Below are positions 45,803-55,063 of a stretch of 64,000 bases of DNA, one piece after another. The position numbers and the translations under genes are program-made. Position 1 is the first letter of the stretch. Each line of letters opens with the position of its first letter. This DNA comes from Nocardioidaceae bacterium (GTDB taxonomy: Bacteria > Actinomycetota > Actinomycetes > Propionibacteriales > Nocardioidaceae): assembly GCA_018672315.1 (NCBI GenBank), contig CP076053.1:3149827-3213826 (forward strand), written 5' to 3'. Below the pieces are notes generated by a model, which saw only the letters and a list, made by a program, of their open reading frames with translations, was not told where the DNA came from and made no database searches.

Positions 45803-47935
45803 GTGCCCAGCGAGACCGAGCAGGACGACGCCGTCGACATCGAACCGTCCGGCGTGCCCGCCGACGACGCGCGTGGGCCCGAGACCGTGGCCGCCCGCCA
45901 GGGGCGGGTGCGCGACCTCCTCGCGGCCGTGGTGGAGGAGCTGGGCGGCACCGAGCGTTCCGGGCAGGTGCGCATGGCCGAAGAGGTCTCGCGATCCCTG
46001 TCGGTGGGCGAGCACCTGCTGGTGCAGGCGGGCACGGGCACGGGCAAGTCGCTGGCCTACCTGGTGCCCTCTCTGCTGCACGGACGCCGGGTCGTCGTCG
46101 CGACGGCGACCCTGGCGCTGCAGCACCAGCTCGTGGAGCGCGACCTGCCCGCGCTGGTCGAGGCGGCCGGCGACCGGTTGCCGAAGGGGGCCTCGTACGC
46201 GGTCCTGAAGGGCCGCTCCAACTATGCCTGCCTGCACCGGGTGCGCGAGGGTGTGCCCGACGACCAGGGCACGCTCGTCGACGTCCCGGCCGACGGCTCG
46301 CTGGGCTCGGAGGTGCTCGCGCTGCGGGAGTGGGTCGAGGAGCAGGCGCGTACGCAGGGCACCGGTGAGCGGGACATCGCCCCCCGGCACACCGAGCGCG
46401 TCTGGTCACAGGTCTCGGTCTCGGCCCGTGAGTGTCTCGGTGCGACGCGCTGTGCCTTCGCCGAGGAATGCTTCGCCGAGCGCGCCAAGGAGCGTGCCGG
46501 GCAGTCCCGTGTCGTGGTGACCAACCACTCCCTGCTGGCCATCGACGCCATCGAGGGCGTCCCGATGATCCCCGAGTACGACGCCGTCGTCGTCGACGAG
46601 GCGCACGAGCTGGTCGCCCGCGTCACGCAGGCATCCACCGACGACCTGAGCCCGACCGAGGTCGACCGGGTGGCACGACGTTCCCGCAAGCACGTCGAGG
46701 CCCGGGAGGGCGCCCTCGACAACCCCGCTGACCTGCTGGCCGACGCGGGCGAGGAGCTCGCCGCGGTGCTGGAGTCCACGGGCGCGGGCCGCATCGACCG
46801 GCCCGGGCACGATCTCCTGGACGCCTTGGCGGGCGTCCGGGACGCGGCCCGAGGTCTCGTCTCGGCGTTCCCCCGCGAGCGTGAGGGAGAGGTGGACGCG
46901 ACACGCCAGCAGGCGAAGGCCTGGGCGCAGGAGCTCTTCGACCACGCCGAACGCATGGCGGCGTTCTCCGACGCGGACGTGCTGTGGGTCTCCGACCGCG
47001 ACCGCTCACGGGGCGGCCCGCAGCTCCACGTCGCGCCGCTGCAGGTGTGGCGCCAGATGCGCAACCAGCTGATGCGGGAGAAGACCGTCGTGATGACCTC
47101 GGCGACCCTCATGCTCGGCGGTGACTTCGCCACGCTGGCGCGCTCGGTCGGCCTCGTGCCCGACGAGCAGGTCACCCAGCTGCCCGACGACTCCAGGACC
47201 GAGCAGCCGGAGCTGGTGGTCACGCACCGCCGCGACAGCGAGGAGATCGACCCCTCCGAGCCGGTGCCGTGGCGGGGCGTGGACGTCGGGTCACCGTTCG
47301 ACTACCCCCGCCAGGGCATCCTCTACGTCGCCCGGCACCTGCCCCCGCCGGGGCGCGACGGCCTCGGTCCGGCGCAGCTCGACGAGATCGTGGACCTCGT
47401 CGACACCGCCGAGGGACGCACGTTGGGACTGTTCTCCTCCCGCCGCGCGGCCGAGGCGGCGGCCGAGGTGGTGCGCGAGCGTCTTCCCCACCTGACGACG
47501 CTGGTGCAGGGCGAGGCGCAGCTGCCGGAGCTGCGTGCCCAGTTCATGGCCGACCCCCACACCTCGCTGTTCGGCACCCTGAGCCTGTGGCAGGGATTCG
47601 ACGCACCGGGGGAGACGTGCTCGCTGGTGATCATCGACCGCATCCCCTTCCCCCGACCGGACGACCCGCTGATGTCGGCCCGCGCCAAGGCCGCCGACGA
47701 GGCGGGTGGCAACGGCTTCATGAGCGTCTCCGCGACGCACGCCGCGCTGCTGCTCGCCCAGGGAGCGGGCCGCCTCGTACGCTCCACGGAGGACCGTGGG
47801 ATGGTCGCGATCCTCGACCCGCGTGTGGTCACCAAGCGCTACGGCGCCTTCCTCGCCGCCTCGTTGCCGCCGCTCTGGCGCACCACGGACCCGGCGGTGG
47901 CCCGAGGAGCCCTGACGCGGCTGACGGGCGGCTGA
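45803..47935 (+). CDS. dinG: DinG/XPD-family ATP-dependent DNA helicase
   Basis: A 710-residue superfamily 2 iron-sulfur helicase. Walker A QAGTGTGKSLAYL (77-83), an Fe-S domain with cysteines in NYACLHRV, ECLGATRCAF and EECFAER, the DEAH box VVVDEAHEL, TSATLMLGGDF, and C-terminal motifs GTLSLWQGFDAPGE and QGAGRLVRSTEDRG. It unwinds DNA with 5' overhangs, D-loops or R-loops. In E. coli DinG is LexA-controlled; this promoter lacks a LexA box. Confidence 0.93.
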   Translation: MPSETEQDDAVDIEPSGVPADDARGPETVAARQGRVRDLLAAVVEELGGTERSGQVRMAEEVSRSLSVGEHLLVQAGTGTGKSLAYLVPSLLHGRRVVVATATLALQHQLVERDLPALVEAAGDRLPKGASYAVLKGRSNYACLHRVREGVPDDQGTLVDVPADGSLGSEVLALREWVEEQARTQGTGERDIAPRHTERVWSQVSVSARECLGATRCAFAEECFAERAKERAGQSRVVVTNHSLLAIDAIEGVPMIPEYDAVVVDEAHELVARVTQASTDDLSPTEVDRVARRSRKHVEAREGALDNPADLLADAGEELAAVLESTGAGRIDRPGHDLLDALAGVRDAARGLVSAFPREREGEVDATRQQAKAWAQELFDHAERMAAFSDADVLWVSDRDRSRGGPQLHVAPLQVWRQMRNQLMREKTVVMTSATLMLGGDFATLARSVGLVPDEQVTQLPDDSRTEQPELVVTHRRDSEEIDPSEPVPWRGVDVGSPFDYPRQGILYVARHLPPPGRDGLGPAQLDEIVDLVDTAEGRTLGLFSSRRAAEAAAEVVRERLPHLTTLVQGEAQLPELRAQFMADPHTSLFGTLSLWQGFDAPGETCSLVIIDRIPFPRPDDPLMSARAKAADEAGGNGFMSVSATHAALLLAQGAGRLVRSTEDRGMVAILDPRVVTKRYGAFLAASLPPLWRTTDPAVARGALTRLTGG

Positions 47936-47947
47936 CAGCGGCCGACA

Positions 47948-47977
47948 GCGGCTGCCAAGGGAGGCCTCGGCAGCCGC
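47948..47977 (+). terminator. hairpin after the helicase gene
   Basis: A 9-bp perfect stem (47948-47956 with 47969-47977) with a 12-base loop that itself contains GAGGCCTC. The rest of the 286-base gap to the phosphatase gene holds no recognised element. Confidence 0.6.
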
Positions 47978-48221
47978 CACGTCTCCGGGGAGGGGATGGT
48001 GACGCAGCGGCTGCCGCACGGTTCCGAGACCCGCGGCCGCGGGGCCTGAGGAGCCGCACCACAAGAGTGCGACGTCCGCGGCGTCCACGGACCGTGTCGG
48101 GCGGATCTTGAGGCTGCCTTTACACCGGCCCCGGGTGCGAATCGGACGATGGGGCGCACAGGCCGCGGAGCGGCGCCGCAGCTGTCTCGACCAGCCGCTC
48201 TGGACGTGCGGACCACCCGGT

Positions 48222-49583
48222 CTACAGCCGGGAGGTCCCGTCGTAGCCGCCGCGGGGGGCTCCCATCCCGAAGAAGTCGCCGACGGTCGGCGCGACGTCG
48301 ATGGTGCGCACCAGCCGTGAGGTGGTGCGTCGACGCGGCACCGCGGGGTGCCCGCCGGAGAGGAAGAACGGGATCGGCCGCGTCGCCGGGTGGCCGTGGT
48401 TGCCGGGGATGGGGTTCGCGAACGGGTCGGGGTCGGAGAAGCGCCACCCGGCCTTGCAGTAGACGAGCACGTCACCGCCCCGCTCACCGAGGTGGAGCCG
48501 ACGCTGCTCTGCCCGGATGTCGTGGGCCCGCAGCACGCCTTCCTGGGCCTCGGCCAGGGCGATGATACGGCGTACGGCCCGCGCTCTCGCGTTCTCGGGG
48601 CCGGTCCAGGTCACCAGGTCTGCGCCGCCGTTCTGCGCGACGACCGTGCGGCCGGCGAGGAACGGGTCGGCCTCGACGTCGTCGGTGAGGGTGATGACCT
48701 TGTTCGGCAGGGACCAGTCCATGGAGTGGTCGGCGAGGAAGAGGAGCAGGGAGTCGTCCCACCGACCCGAACCCTTCAGCTCCCGCTCCAGGCGGGCGAC
48801 CTGCATGTCCGTGGTCAGCAGGGCCGCCTGACGCGCGAGCCTCAGGGACGTGCCCGTGAAGTCGGTGTGGCCGAGCCGGTCGATGTTGCCGAGGTTCACG
48901 AAGACGAGGTGCGGGTCGAACTCCTCGATCATCGCGAGCGTCGCGTCCATGGTGAAGTTGTCGGGCGCGTGACCCGAGACCGGGATGATCGGCGCCGGCT
49001 CCCACCGGTGGGTCGCCCGGGTGCCGAAGATGCCGTAGAGGTAGTCCTTGGACAGCACGGTGCCGGTGGTGTAGCCACGGCGGTTCATCCGCTGCAGCAG
49101 AGTCGGGAAGCGCAGGTCGCTCGGCCTGTCGAGCTCGCGTACGACGCCCTCGTCACGGTCGTAGATGGCGTTGGCCGGTACGCCGTTCCGGTCCGGGCGT
49201 ACGCCCGTCATCATCATGACGTGGTTGGGGATGGTCTCCATGACCGGCATCGACCGCGCCCTGGGGAAGCGGTGGCCGTTGCGCTGGAGGCGGGCCGTGG
49301 TCGGCATGAGCGTCGAGGTGATCTCGTCGGGCCGGCACCCGTCGAGCACGATGACGTACGCGCGTCGTCTCGACCTCAGCCGTCCGGCGCGCGCACGCCC
49401 GGCGGCGTCGGCGGGGGAGGTGATGCTGCTGAAGAGCAACCCCGCACCTCCGGCCCCTGCGGCGGTGAGGAGGGTGCGTCGGCCCGGACCCACCGCCCGT
49501 GACTCGCCGGGACCGAGGTCTGCGGCATCAGCGCCGTGATCGGTGAAGCACGTCCGACCGGACCGGTCGTGGTGTGTGCACAT
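48222..49583 (-). CDS. Tat-exported alkaline phosphatase superfamily protein
   Basis: A 453-residue phosphodiesterase/nucleotide pyrophosphatase-like protein. A twin-arginine signal (GPGRRTLLTAAGAGGAGLLF) ends near residue 60. The metal-binding core includes YVIVLDGCRPDEI, the nucleophile region METIPNHVMMMTG (Thr), NLGNIDRLGHTDF and LLLFLADHSMDW. Coupled to the upstream PhoD gene by TGATG, so both are made together, probably for phosphate scavenging. Exact substrate unknown. Confidence 0.85.
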   Translation of the reverse strand: MCTHHDRSGRTCFTDHGADAADLGPGESRAVGPGRRTLLTAAGAGGAGLLFSSITSPADAAGRARAGRLRSRRRAYVIVLDGCRPDEITSTLMPTTARLQRNGHRFPRARSMPVMETIPNHVMMMTGVRPDRNGVPANAIYDRDEGVVRELDRPSDLRFPTLLQRMNRRGYTTGTVLSKDYLYGIFGTRATHRWEPAPIIPVSGHAPDNFTMDATLAMIEEFDPHLVFVNLGNIDRLGHTDFTGTSLRLARQAALLTTDMQVARLERELKGSGRWDDSLLLFLADHSMDWSLPNKVITLTDDVEADPFLAGRTVVAQNGGADLVTWTGPENARARAVRRIIALAEAQEGVLRAHDIRAEQRRLHLGERGGDVLVYCKAGWRFSDPDPFANPIPGNHGHPATRPIPFFLSGGHPAVPRRRTTSRLVRTIDVAPTVGDFFGMGAPRGGYDGTSRL

Positions 49584-51283
49584 CAGCGCTCCCGCAAGGG
49601 TTGAGCGGCCGGTCGGACCGTGGCGGTGTCGGTGGGAATCTCGCAGGAGGTGAGGAGCCGCGAGGTGGCGCGGCGATCGGCACGGTCGCTGATGACGAAG
49701 TAGTCCATCTGGGCGTGGCCGGGGGTGACCTCGAAGACCGAGTAGCCGTGCAGGTCGAAGTCGAGGTACTTCACGTGACGGTTGGACACCTTGAACGCCG
49801 TCTCGACCAGGCGGCTGCTGGTGCCTGCAGGCGTACCGGTGATGTCGTCGAGGTTGTTGCTCGTCACCGACGTGCACACCAGCTCGTTCGCCACGGAACG
49901 GCCGAGCTCGAGCGGGTAGGTGCCGGCGTCCAAGGGCACGTCGTTGGCCCACGAGGAGTGGATGTCGCCGCAGAGGAAGACGGTGTTCTTCACGCCCTCG
50001 TCCACGATGTGCTCGAGCACCTCGCGCCGGTCGGCGGTGTACCCGTCCCACTGGTCGACGTTGTAGGGCACCCCGTTGTCCGGGAGGATCCCGGTGACGT
50101 CGTTGACCTGGGCGGTGAGCTCGGCCGGGAGGGGCGGGAAGACGACCGGGGTGATCATCACGGGGTTGCCGACGAGCTTCCACTGCGCGCGCCGTTCGTC
50201 GAGCGAGGCCTTCAGGAAGTCCATCTGCTGCTGCCCGGTGATGGTGCGTGCGGGGTCGCTCACCTCGGTCTGGGACTGCAGCGACCGGTAGGAACGCAGG
50301 TCCAGCATCGTCAGCTCGGCCAGCCGGCCGAAGGTGAGGCGACGGAACAGCCGGCGACCGTCCTTCAGGTCGGCCGAGCCCGTACGCCCCATGCGCACCG
50401 GCATCCATTCGTCGTACGCGCGGTGCGCCCGGCGCTTGCGCCGCTTGAAGGCGCCCTCACCGGCCTGGTGGTTCTCGGCCCCGTGGCGCCAGGCGTCGTT
50501 GGTCGTCTCGTGGTCGTCCCAGGTGACCACGAACGGGTAGCGAGCGTGGAGACGCTGGAGGTCACGGTCGGTCTTGTACTGCGCGTGTCGCTGCCGGTAG
50601 TCGGCCAGGCTGACCATCTCCCGAGCCGGGACGTGGGAGCGGATGTCGGTCTGGTCGTTGCCGTAGCCGTACTCGCCCGGGGCGTACTCGTAGAGGTAGT
50701 CGCCGAGATGGAGCACGAGGTCGAGGTCGTCCCGGTCGGCGAGGTGGCGGTAGGGACTGAACCAGCCCGCCTGCAGGTTCGCGCAGGACACCACGCCCCA
50801 GCGCAGGCGACGCACGCGTGCGTCGGGTGCGGGTGCCGTACGCGTGCGACCGGTCGCCGAGCGCACGCCGCGGCACGTGAAGCGGTAGAAGTAGTCGGTC
50901 GCCGGCTCGAGGCGGCCGGCCTCGATCTTGACGGTGTGGTCGCGGGAGGGCCCGGTCGTGATCGACCCTCGGCGCACGACGCTGCGGAATCGACGGTCGG
51001 TGGCGACCTCCCAGCGCACCTGCACCCGCGGCCCCTTGCGGGACCCGGGTCGGCTCGCCGGTGTCGGAGTGACACGGGTCCACAGGATCACGCTGCGGGG
51101 GTGCGGGTCGCCCGAGGCGACACCGTGGGCGAAGACCTGGCGGCGGCGCCCCGCCGCCTCGGCCGGGACGGTGGCGCCGAGGCCCACGCCGATGGCCGTG
51201 GTGCCTGCTGCGGTGCCGGCGAGGACGGTGCGGCGCGAGGGCCGGGCCGATGTCTCGGCGGTGGGGGCGGGCTCGGTGGTCAC
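49583..51283 (-). CDS. phoD: PhoD-like alkaline phosphatase/phosphodiesterase
   Basis: A 566-residue PhoD-family enzyme that acts on phosphomono- and diesters outside the cell with calcium and iron. Tat signal ARPSRRTVLAGTAAGTTAIG with cleavage after about residue 44. Core motifs: HGVASGDPHPRSVILWTRV, LVLHLGDYLYEYAPGEYG, VVTWDDHETTNDAWRHGAEN and FLCGDIHSSWANDV. GTG 51283 follows AGGAGG by 4 bases. First gene of the phosphatase pair. Confidence 0.92.
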   Translation of the reverse strand: MTTEPAPTAETSARPSRRTVLAGTAAGTTAIGVGLGATVPAEAAGRRRQVFAHGVASGDPHPRSVILWTRVTPTPASRPGSRKGPRVQVRWEVATDRRFRSVVRRGSITTGPSRDHTVKIEAGRLEPATDYFYRFTCRGVRSATGRTRTAPAPDARVRRLRWGVVSCANLQAGWFSPYRHLADRDDLDLVLHLGDYLYEYAPGEYGYGNDQTDIRSHVPAREMVSLADYRQRHAQYKTDRDLQRLHARYPFVVTWDDHETTNDAWRHGAENHQAGEGAFKRRKRRAHRAYDEWMPVRMGRTGSADLKDGRRLFRRLTFGRLAELTMLDLRSYRSLQSQTEVSDPARTITGQQQMDFLKASLDERRAQWKLVGNPVMITPVVFPPLPAELTAQVNDVTGILPDNGVPYNVDQWDGYTADRREVLEHIVDEGVKNTVFLCGDIHSSWANDVPLDAGTYPLELGRSVANELVCTSVTSNNLDDITGTPAGTSSRLVETAFKVSNRHVKYLDFDLHGYSVFEVTPGHAQMDYFVISDRADRRATSRLLTSCEIPTDTATVRPAAQPLRER

Positions 51284-51408
51284 CGGTCCTCCTGGTCGAT
51301 GTGACGGTGGAGGCAAGTGTGCGGCCCGCCGCGGGCGGACGCGACCGATTCAGGGCATGTCGTCCGGGTGCGCCCCAACCTTCAGGGGCCGTTCACGCGC
51401 TGGCCACC

Positions 51409-52161
51409 TCAGACCCTGCGAAGGACCGCGCTGACCTTGCCGAGGATGGTGGCGTGTGTGCCGTCGATGGGGTCGTACGCCTCGTTGTGCGGCAGCAGCC
51501 ACACGCCTCCGTCGCGCCGCATGAAGGTCTTTACCGTGGCCTCGCCGTCGATCATCGCCGCGACCATGTCGCCGTTGTCGGCGGTCGGCTGCTGACGGAT
51601 CACGACGTAGTCGCCGTGGCAGATCGCGGCGTCGATCATGGAGTCGCCGGACACCTCGAGCAGGAAGAGCGTGCCGTCGCCGACCAGGGACTTGGGGAGG
51701 GGGAACACGTCCTCGACCCGCTCCTCGGCCAGGATCGGCCCGCCGGCAGCGATGCGGCCGAGGACGGGCACGTACGTCGCGGGAGGCACCGAGTCGCCCA
51801 CCCCGGTCTCGTCGATGCTCGTCTCCTCCGCGGAACCGAGCGTGCGGGACGCGGCCAGCGAGTCGGGGGAGAGGACCTCGATCGCGCGAGGACGGTTGGG
51901 GTCGCGCTTGAGGAAGCCCTTCTCCTCGAGCGTGCGCAGCTGGTGCGCCACCGAGGAGGAGCTCGTGAGGCCGACCTGTTCGCCGATCTCGCGCATGCTC
52001 GGCGGGTAGCCGCGCCGCTCGATGGCCTCCTTGATGACCGTCAGCACGCGCTGCTGTCGCGGCGTGAGCCCCGTGGCGTCCGCCGGACCGTCGGGCAGCT
52101 CGCGGACGGTCGGCGCGGTCGCGCCCTTCTCGTGGCGGGTGCTGCCGCGTGACTCGGCCAT
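51409..52161 (-). CDS. lexA: LexA SOS repressor
   Basis: A 250-residue LexA. Winged helix in residues 31-95 ([40 protein letters not shown]). The autocleavage site is A139-G140 in GRIAAGGP; the catalytic dyad is S174 (SGDSM) and K211 (ATVKTF). RecA filaments trigger self-cleavage and de-repression. ATG 52161 follows GAGAGGA. The promoter region carries LexA boxes, so it is self-regulated. Divergent from a LysM gene, as in mycobacteria. Confidence 0.97.
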   Translation of the reverse strand: MAESRGSTRHEKGATAPTVRELPDGPADATGLTPRQQRVLTVIKEAIERRGYPPSMREIGEQVGLTSSSSVAHQLRTLEEKGFLKRDPNRPRAIEVLSPDSLAASRTLGSAEETSIDETGVGDSVPPATYVPVLGRIAAGGPILAEERVEDVFPLPKSLVGDGTLFLLEVSGDSMIDAAICHGDYVVIRQQPTADNGDMVAAMIDGEATVKTFMRRDGGVWLLPHNEAYDPIDGTHATILGKVSAVLRRV

Positions 52162-52231
52162 GGCGGTGTCCTCTCTGCCGGCCGTCTGGCGACCCGGGGA
52201 AGTGGGTCTGGGACCTCGACGGTGTGGCAGC

Positions 52232-52237
52232 ACGCTA
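52232..52237 (-). promoter_or_regulatory. lexA -10 hexamer TAGCGT
   Basis: On the minus strand TAGCGT is followed by a leader of about 63 bases to ATG 52161. The nearest LexA box starts 21 bases upstream, over the -35 region. Confidence 0.45.
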
Positions 52238-52257
52238 GACCCGGCGGGGTGCCGGGT

Positions 52258-52273
52258 TCAAACACCTGTTCGA
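52258..52273. promoter_or_regulatory. lexA box: LexA box 1
   Basis: TCAAACACCTGTTCGA: one mismatch to TCGAAC-N4-GTTCGA. Best placed for lexA autoregulation. Confidence 0.8.
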
Positions 52274-52306
52274 AGCGTGTCGCGGCGCCGAGCACTCGGT
52301 AACGGA

Positions 52307-52322
52307 ACGAACACATGTTCGA
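52307..52322. promoter_or_regulatory. lexA box: LexA box 2
   Basis: ACGAACACATGTTCGA: one mismatch at the first base. It lies midway between the two genes, 49 bases from box 1 and 51 from box 3. Confidence 0.85.
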
Positions 52323-52357
52323 TCCGGCTTGACCGGGGTAGAAGCCTGTCGTTAGGT

Positions 52358-52373
52358 TCGAACACGTGTTCGA
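52358..52373. promoter_or_regulatory. lexA box: LexA box 3
   Basis: TCGAACACGTGTTCGA: a perfect 16-bp palindrome matching the consensus. It is closest to the LysM gene and should control it. Confidence 0.9.
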
Positions 52374-52523
52374 CGATCGACAGCTGGTGCAGCGGCTGCG
52401 TACGTCGGCGACGCAGAACTGTCAGTGGTCACTTCTACACCTGGATGCATGACCGAGACAGCCCGCAACGCCGACCGAGCGCTCCTGGTGAGCCCCGTCC
52501 TTCCCCACGTCGAGAGGTACCCC

Positions 52524-52859
52524 ATGTCTCCCCTGTCCCACAGCATCCGTCCGCAGCTCACGTCGTCCTCCGTCAGCCTCACCCGGCGCGGACGACTGGC
52601 CGTCACCCTCACGCTCCTGTCGCTGCTGGTCCTGGCACTGGTGCTGACCGCGGGCAGGTCCGAAGCGACCGACGAGGGCGGTTCGGTTCTTCCCACACGC
52701 ACGGTGACCGTCTCCTCGGGAGACACTTTGTGGGACATCGCTGCAGAGGTCGCGGAGCCGGGTGACACCCAGGCGACCGTGATCGAGATCCAGCGGCTCA
52801 ACTCGCTGGCGTCGGTCTCGCTCGCCGTGGGTCAGCGTCTCGAGGTCCCGCTGGGCTGA
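52524..52859 (+). CDS. LysM protein, SOS cell-division inhibitor-like
   Basis: A 111-residue membrane protein: one helix near residues 24-43 after a basic TRRGR, then an outside LysM domain (59-110) with VSSGDTLWDIAAEVAEPGD and the final SLAVGQRLEVPLG. Position and layout match YneA and mycobacterial Rv2719c, which are LexA-controlled and delay division after DNA damage. ATG 52524 follows GAGAGG; ATG 52449 is an alternative. Three LexA boxes stand upstream. Confidence 0.85.
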   Translation: MSPLSHSIRPQLTSSSVSLTRRGRLAVTLTLLSLLVLALVLTAGRSEATDEGGSVLPTRTVTVSSGDTLWDIAAEVAEPGDTQATVIEIQRLNSLASVSLAVGQRLEVPLG

Positions 52860-52868
52860 GCCTCGGCC

Positions 52869-53540
52869 TCAGCGCTCGGCGAGTTCGGTGATGCCGCGGT
52901 CGAGCATGAGCTGACCTGCGGTGTACGTCGCCATGACGAGTGTCTCGAGGCGCCGAGACGCCTCCGGCACCGTGAAGGTCGTCACGCCGATGAGTAAGTC
53001 CGAAGCCATGAACAGCACGGCGCCGGCCCGCAACGCCCGCCCTCTGGCGCGGTCCGTGGGCACGGCGGCCGCCGTGGCTCCCATCGCACCGATGACGAGG
53101 CTGTACGCGGCCACCGCATTTGCCAGGTCAGGCCGGGTGCGCGTCGCGTCGCGACGCAGCATCACCGCGCCGAGTGCCGAGACGGCGGTGACCGCGGCAG
53201 CGCGTCGTCGGCCCGATCGGCTGAGGCGAGCGTGCGGCAGGAGTGCTGCGGTGTACGCGAGGTGCGCGACGGCGAACGAGGCGATCCCGGCACGGAAAGC
53301 CCGGTCGTCGCTGTCGCGCATCAGCAGCACGTCGCCTGCCCAGGTCGCCGTCTGAGCGAGGGTGAGCGCGTGGGGGCGGCGGCTCGTATCCGTGACGGTG
53401 TCGATCATCAGCAGGGGCATGAGCAGCGGCTTGGTCGCCCAGCGTCGAGGTTGCCATGTGCCGCGGTCGGCGCCGGCGATGGCGGCGTCGACGGTCGAAG
53501 CGACGATGTATGCGGCGACGCGCCTACGGGACGGCTTCAC
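52869..53540 (-). CDS. YhhN/TMEM86-like membrane protein (lysoplasmalogenase family)
   Basis: A 223-residue membrane protein with about six or seven helices. YhhN-family signs are TKPLLMPLLM near residue 37, WAGDVLLM near 67, FRAGIASFAVAHLAYTAALL near 82 and GAVLFMASDLLIGV near 175. TMEM86B members split vinyl-ether lysolipids; bacterial function is uncertain. Convergent with the LysM gene with 9 bases between, and outside the usual lexA-LysM-nrdR order. Confidence 0.75.
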   Translation of the reverse strand: MKPSRRRVAAYIVASTVDAAIAGADRGTWQPRRWATKPLLMPLLMIDTVTDTSRRPHALTLAQTATWAGDVLLMRDSDDRAFRAGIASFAVAHLAYTAALLPHARLSRSGRRRAAAVTAVSALGAVMLRRDATRTRPDLANAVAAYSLVIGAMGATAAAVPTDRARGRALRAGAVLFMASDLLIGVTTFTVPEASRRLETLVMATYTAGQLMLDRGITELAER

Positions 53541-53613
53541 GTCGCGAGGCTAGTCACGTGCGTCGGCCTGGGCGGGCATTCAGCGAACGACCTCTGGCTG
53601 ATCGCAGCTGACC

Positions 53614-54447
53614 TCAGTCGGTGCCCGCCAGTCGCGGCGTCGAGGAGCGCACCAAGAGATCGGTGGCGGGGGAGACGACGGTGATGGTCTCGTCGATGTC
53701 GGTCGCCGGGCCGCCCGCCACGGAGAACGACGCTGCCCAGACGGTGGTCACCTGGGGGTTCACTCGGCCGGTCGCACCGTAGGTGTGCGTGTGCATCAGG
53801 AGTCCTGAGGAGTCCTCCGTCGTGGAGCTGGTGCCGGAGGTGCCGTCTCCGTGGTCCACCGCGTAGCTGACGGGAACGGCGCTCAGCGCGACCGGACGGC
53901 CCAGGAGCGTCGTGTCCGCGGTGAACGTCTCGTCGGTGGTGAGGAACCGAGTGTCGAGGTTGATGAGCGTGCTGCCGGGTGGCTCGGTGGTCAGCTCAGG
54001 GTCGGGCAGGCCGATCCGCCGGATCTCGTTGAGCACCATCGCCGGCGTGATGACCGCTGCGGGAGCTGAGGGGGCGGCCGGGTCAGCGTCCGCGTCAAAG
54101 CACGAACGAGTGTCAAGATCGGCCCAAGATCCGTCTGGCAGTTGGCCCCATAGGCGCCACAAGACCTCATCTGGATCGCCGCAGGAACTATTGATGCCGC
54201 AATCCGGGCTTCGTACGGGGCCTGGGTACGTCAGTGTGCAGGCGTAAGTCCAGGCATAGGCCGACGGTGCATCGTTTTCCTCCGCTATCGAGACCACTTC
54301 GTCCTCGCGGGAAGCGGGTGCAGTACTGCTGCTTTGAGTATCTCTACCGCTAAGTTCCCATGCCCCATTGTCGGCGACGCCATCAATGCCGCCTGCGCTG
54401 AGCGTCGCAGGCGTCAGTGCGACAGCCAGAGTGAAGGTCGAAAGCAT
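53614..54447 (-). CDS. exported PKD-like protein, unknown
   Basis: A 277-residue probably secreted protein. N-terminal hydrophobic signal MLSTFTLAVALTPATLSAGG. A middle part with paired cysteines (YACTLTYPG, DCGINSSCGDPDE, TRSCFDADAD) and a C-terminal region with SYAVDHGDGTSGTSSTTED, HTHTYGATGR and VTTVWAASFSV that looks like a PKD domain. It starts 4 bases after the stop of the DUF6318-like lipoprotein gene, so both form an operon. Its first half has visibly lower GC than the window. Role unknown. Confidence 0.65.
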   Translation of the reverse strand: MLSTFTLAVALTPATLSAGGIDGVADNGAWELSGRDTQSSSTAPASREDEVVSIAEENDAPSAYAWTYACTLTYPGPVRSPDCGINSSCGDPDEVLWRLWGQLPDGSWADLDTRSCFDADADPAAPSAPAAVITPAMVLNEIRRIGLPDPELTTEPPGSTLINLDTRFLTTDETFTADTTLLGRPVALSAVPVSYAVDHGDGTSGTSSTTEDSSGLLMHTHTYGATGRVNPQVTTVWAASFSVAGGPATDIDETITVVSPATDLLVRSSTPRLAGTD

Positions 54448-54451
54448 GTGT

Positions 54452-55063
54452 TCACTCGTCAACGAAGATGAGGTTCTGGGCAATCCAAGTGTCCCCGCGT
54501 CGCTGCGCGCGCAGAACGACTCCAAACTCGTTGCTCCGAGCGCGAATGACTTGTGAACCAGTTGTGTTCTGATACCTCTGGGGCTCGGACTCGATTCGCA
54601 TGGACACCTCGACGAATCCTTCAGAACGAATAGCGCCCGCGCGCAGTACCTTCCAAGTCCCACCCTCCGAGAACCCTTCTTGCTCGCGGATTGAGTCCAT
54701 GGAGTCGGCGATGCCCAAGCAGGCGCCGCAGGTCTCTGCCGAAATACGTCTGAGGGCGCTGCCGTCGAGGCGTTCGCCACTGGCGTTCAAGGTGGCCACC
54801 CAGTAGCGGGCAAACGCCTCGGCGGCCTGCTTGCCCGACCCCTGAGCAGCTGCAGGCAGGGTAGGTGTCGCCGGTGTCGGGGAAGGCGTGGGGCTGGGCG
54901 TGGCCGTGGCGGTGCTGGACGGCGAGGGCGCTGCCGTGGTCGTCGTGCCAGTGGGGCTGTTCGTCTCCCCGCTGCAGCCGGCGAAGACCACGGCGGCGAC
55001 TGTCGTCGCGGCGACGGTCGCGGCGGTGCGGAGGCCAGAGGCGGCATCGAAGGTCAGGTTCAC
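54452..55063 (-). CDS. DUF6318-like lipoprotein
   Basis: A 203-residue lipoprotein: lipobox VVFAGC near residue 29, a Thr/Pro/Ser linker to about 75, then a compact domain with AAEAFARYWVATLNASGERL, CGACLGIADSMDSIREQEG and EVSMRIESEPQRYQ. Matches, by eye, the actinobacterial DUF6318 family. GTG 55063 start. First gene of a pair with the PKD-like gene; the domain may sense or bind at the surface. Confidence 0.7.
   Translation of the reverse strand: MNLTFDAASGLRTAATVAATTVAAVVFAGCSGETNSPTGTTTTAAPSPSSTATATPSPTPSPTPATPTLPAAAQGSGKQAAEAFARYWVATLNASGERLDGSALRRISAETCGACLGIADSMDSIREQEGFSEGGTWKVLRAGAIRSEGFVEVSMRIESEPQRYQNTTGSQVIRARSNEFGVVLRAQRRGDTWIAQNLIFVDE

Larger units (their letters stand above)
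52162..52523. other. lexA/LysM divergent control region
   Basis: This 362-base region has no gene. It holds the lexA leader, the lexA -10 (52237-52232, minus), three LexA boxes and the LysM promoter. An in-frame ATG at 52449 would lengthen the LysM protein by 25 residues. Confidence 0.8.

Noticed and set aside
48110-48150. tRNA-like fragment (GGGTGCGAATC) between the helicase and phosphatase genes
   Set aside because: The bases around it do not pair into a T stem or acceptor stem, and no anticodon arm is visible.
51380-51397. Possible PHO box (CTTCAGG-N4-GTTCACG) upstream of the phosphatase pair
   Set aside because: Only one of the two 7-base units resembles GTTCACC; too weak to list as a site.
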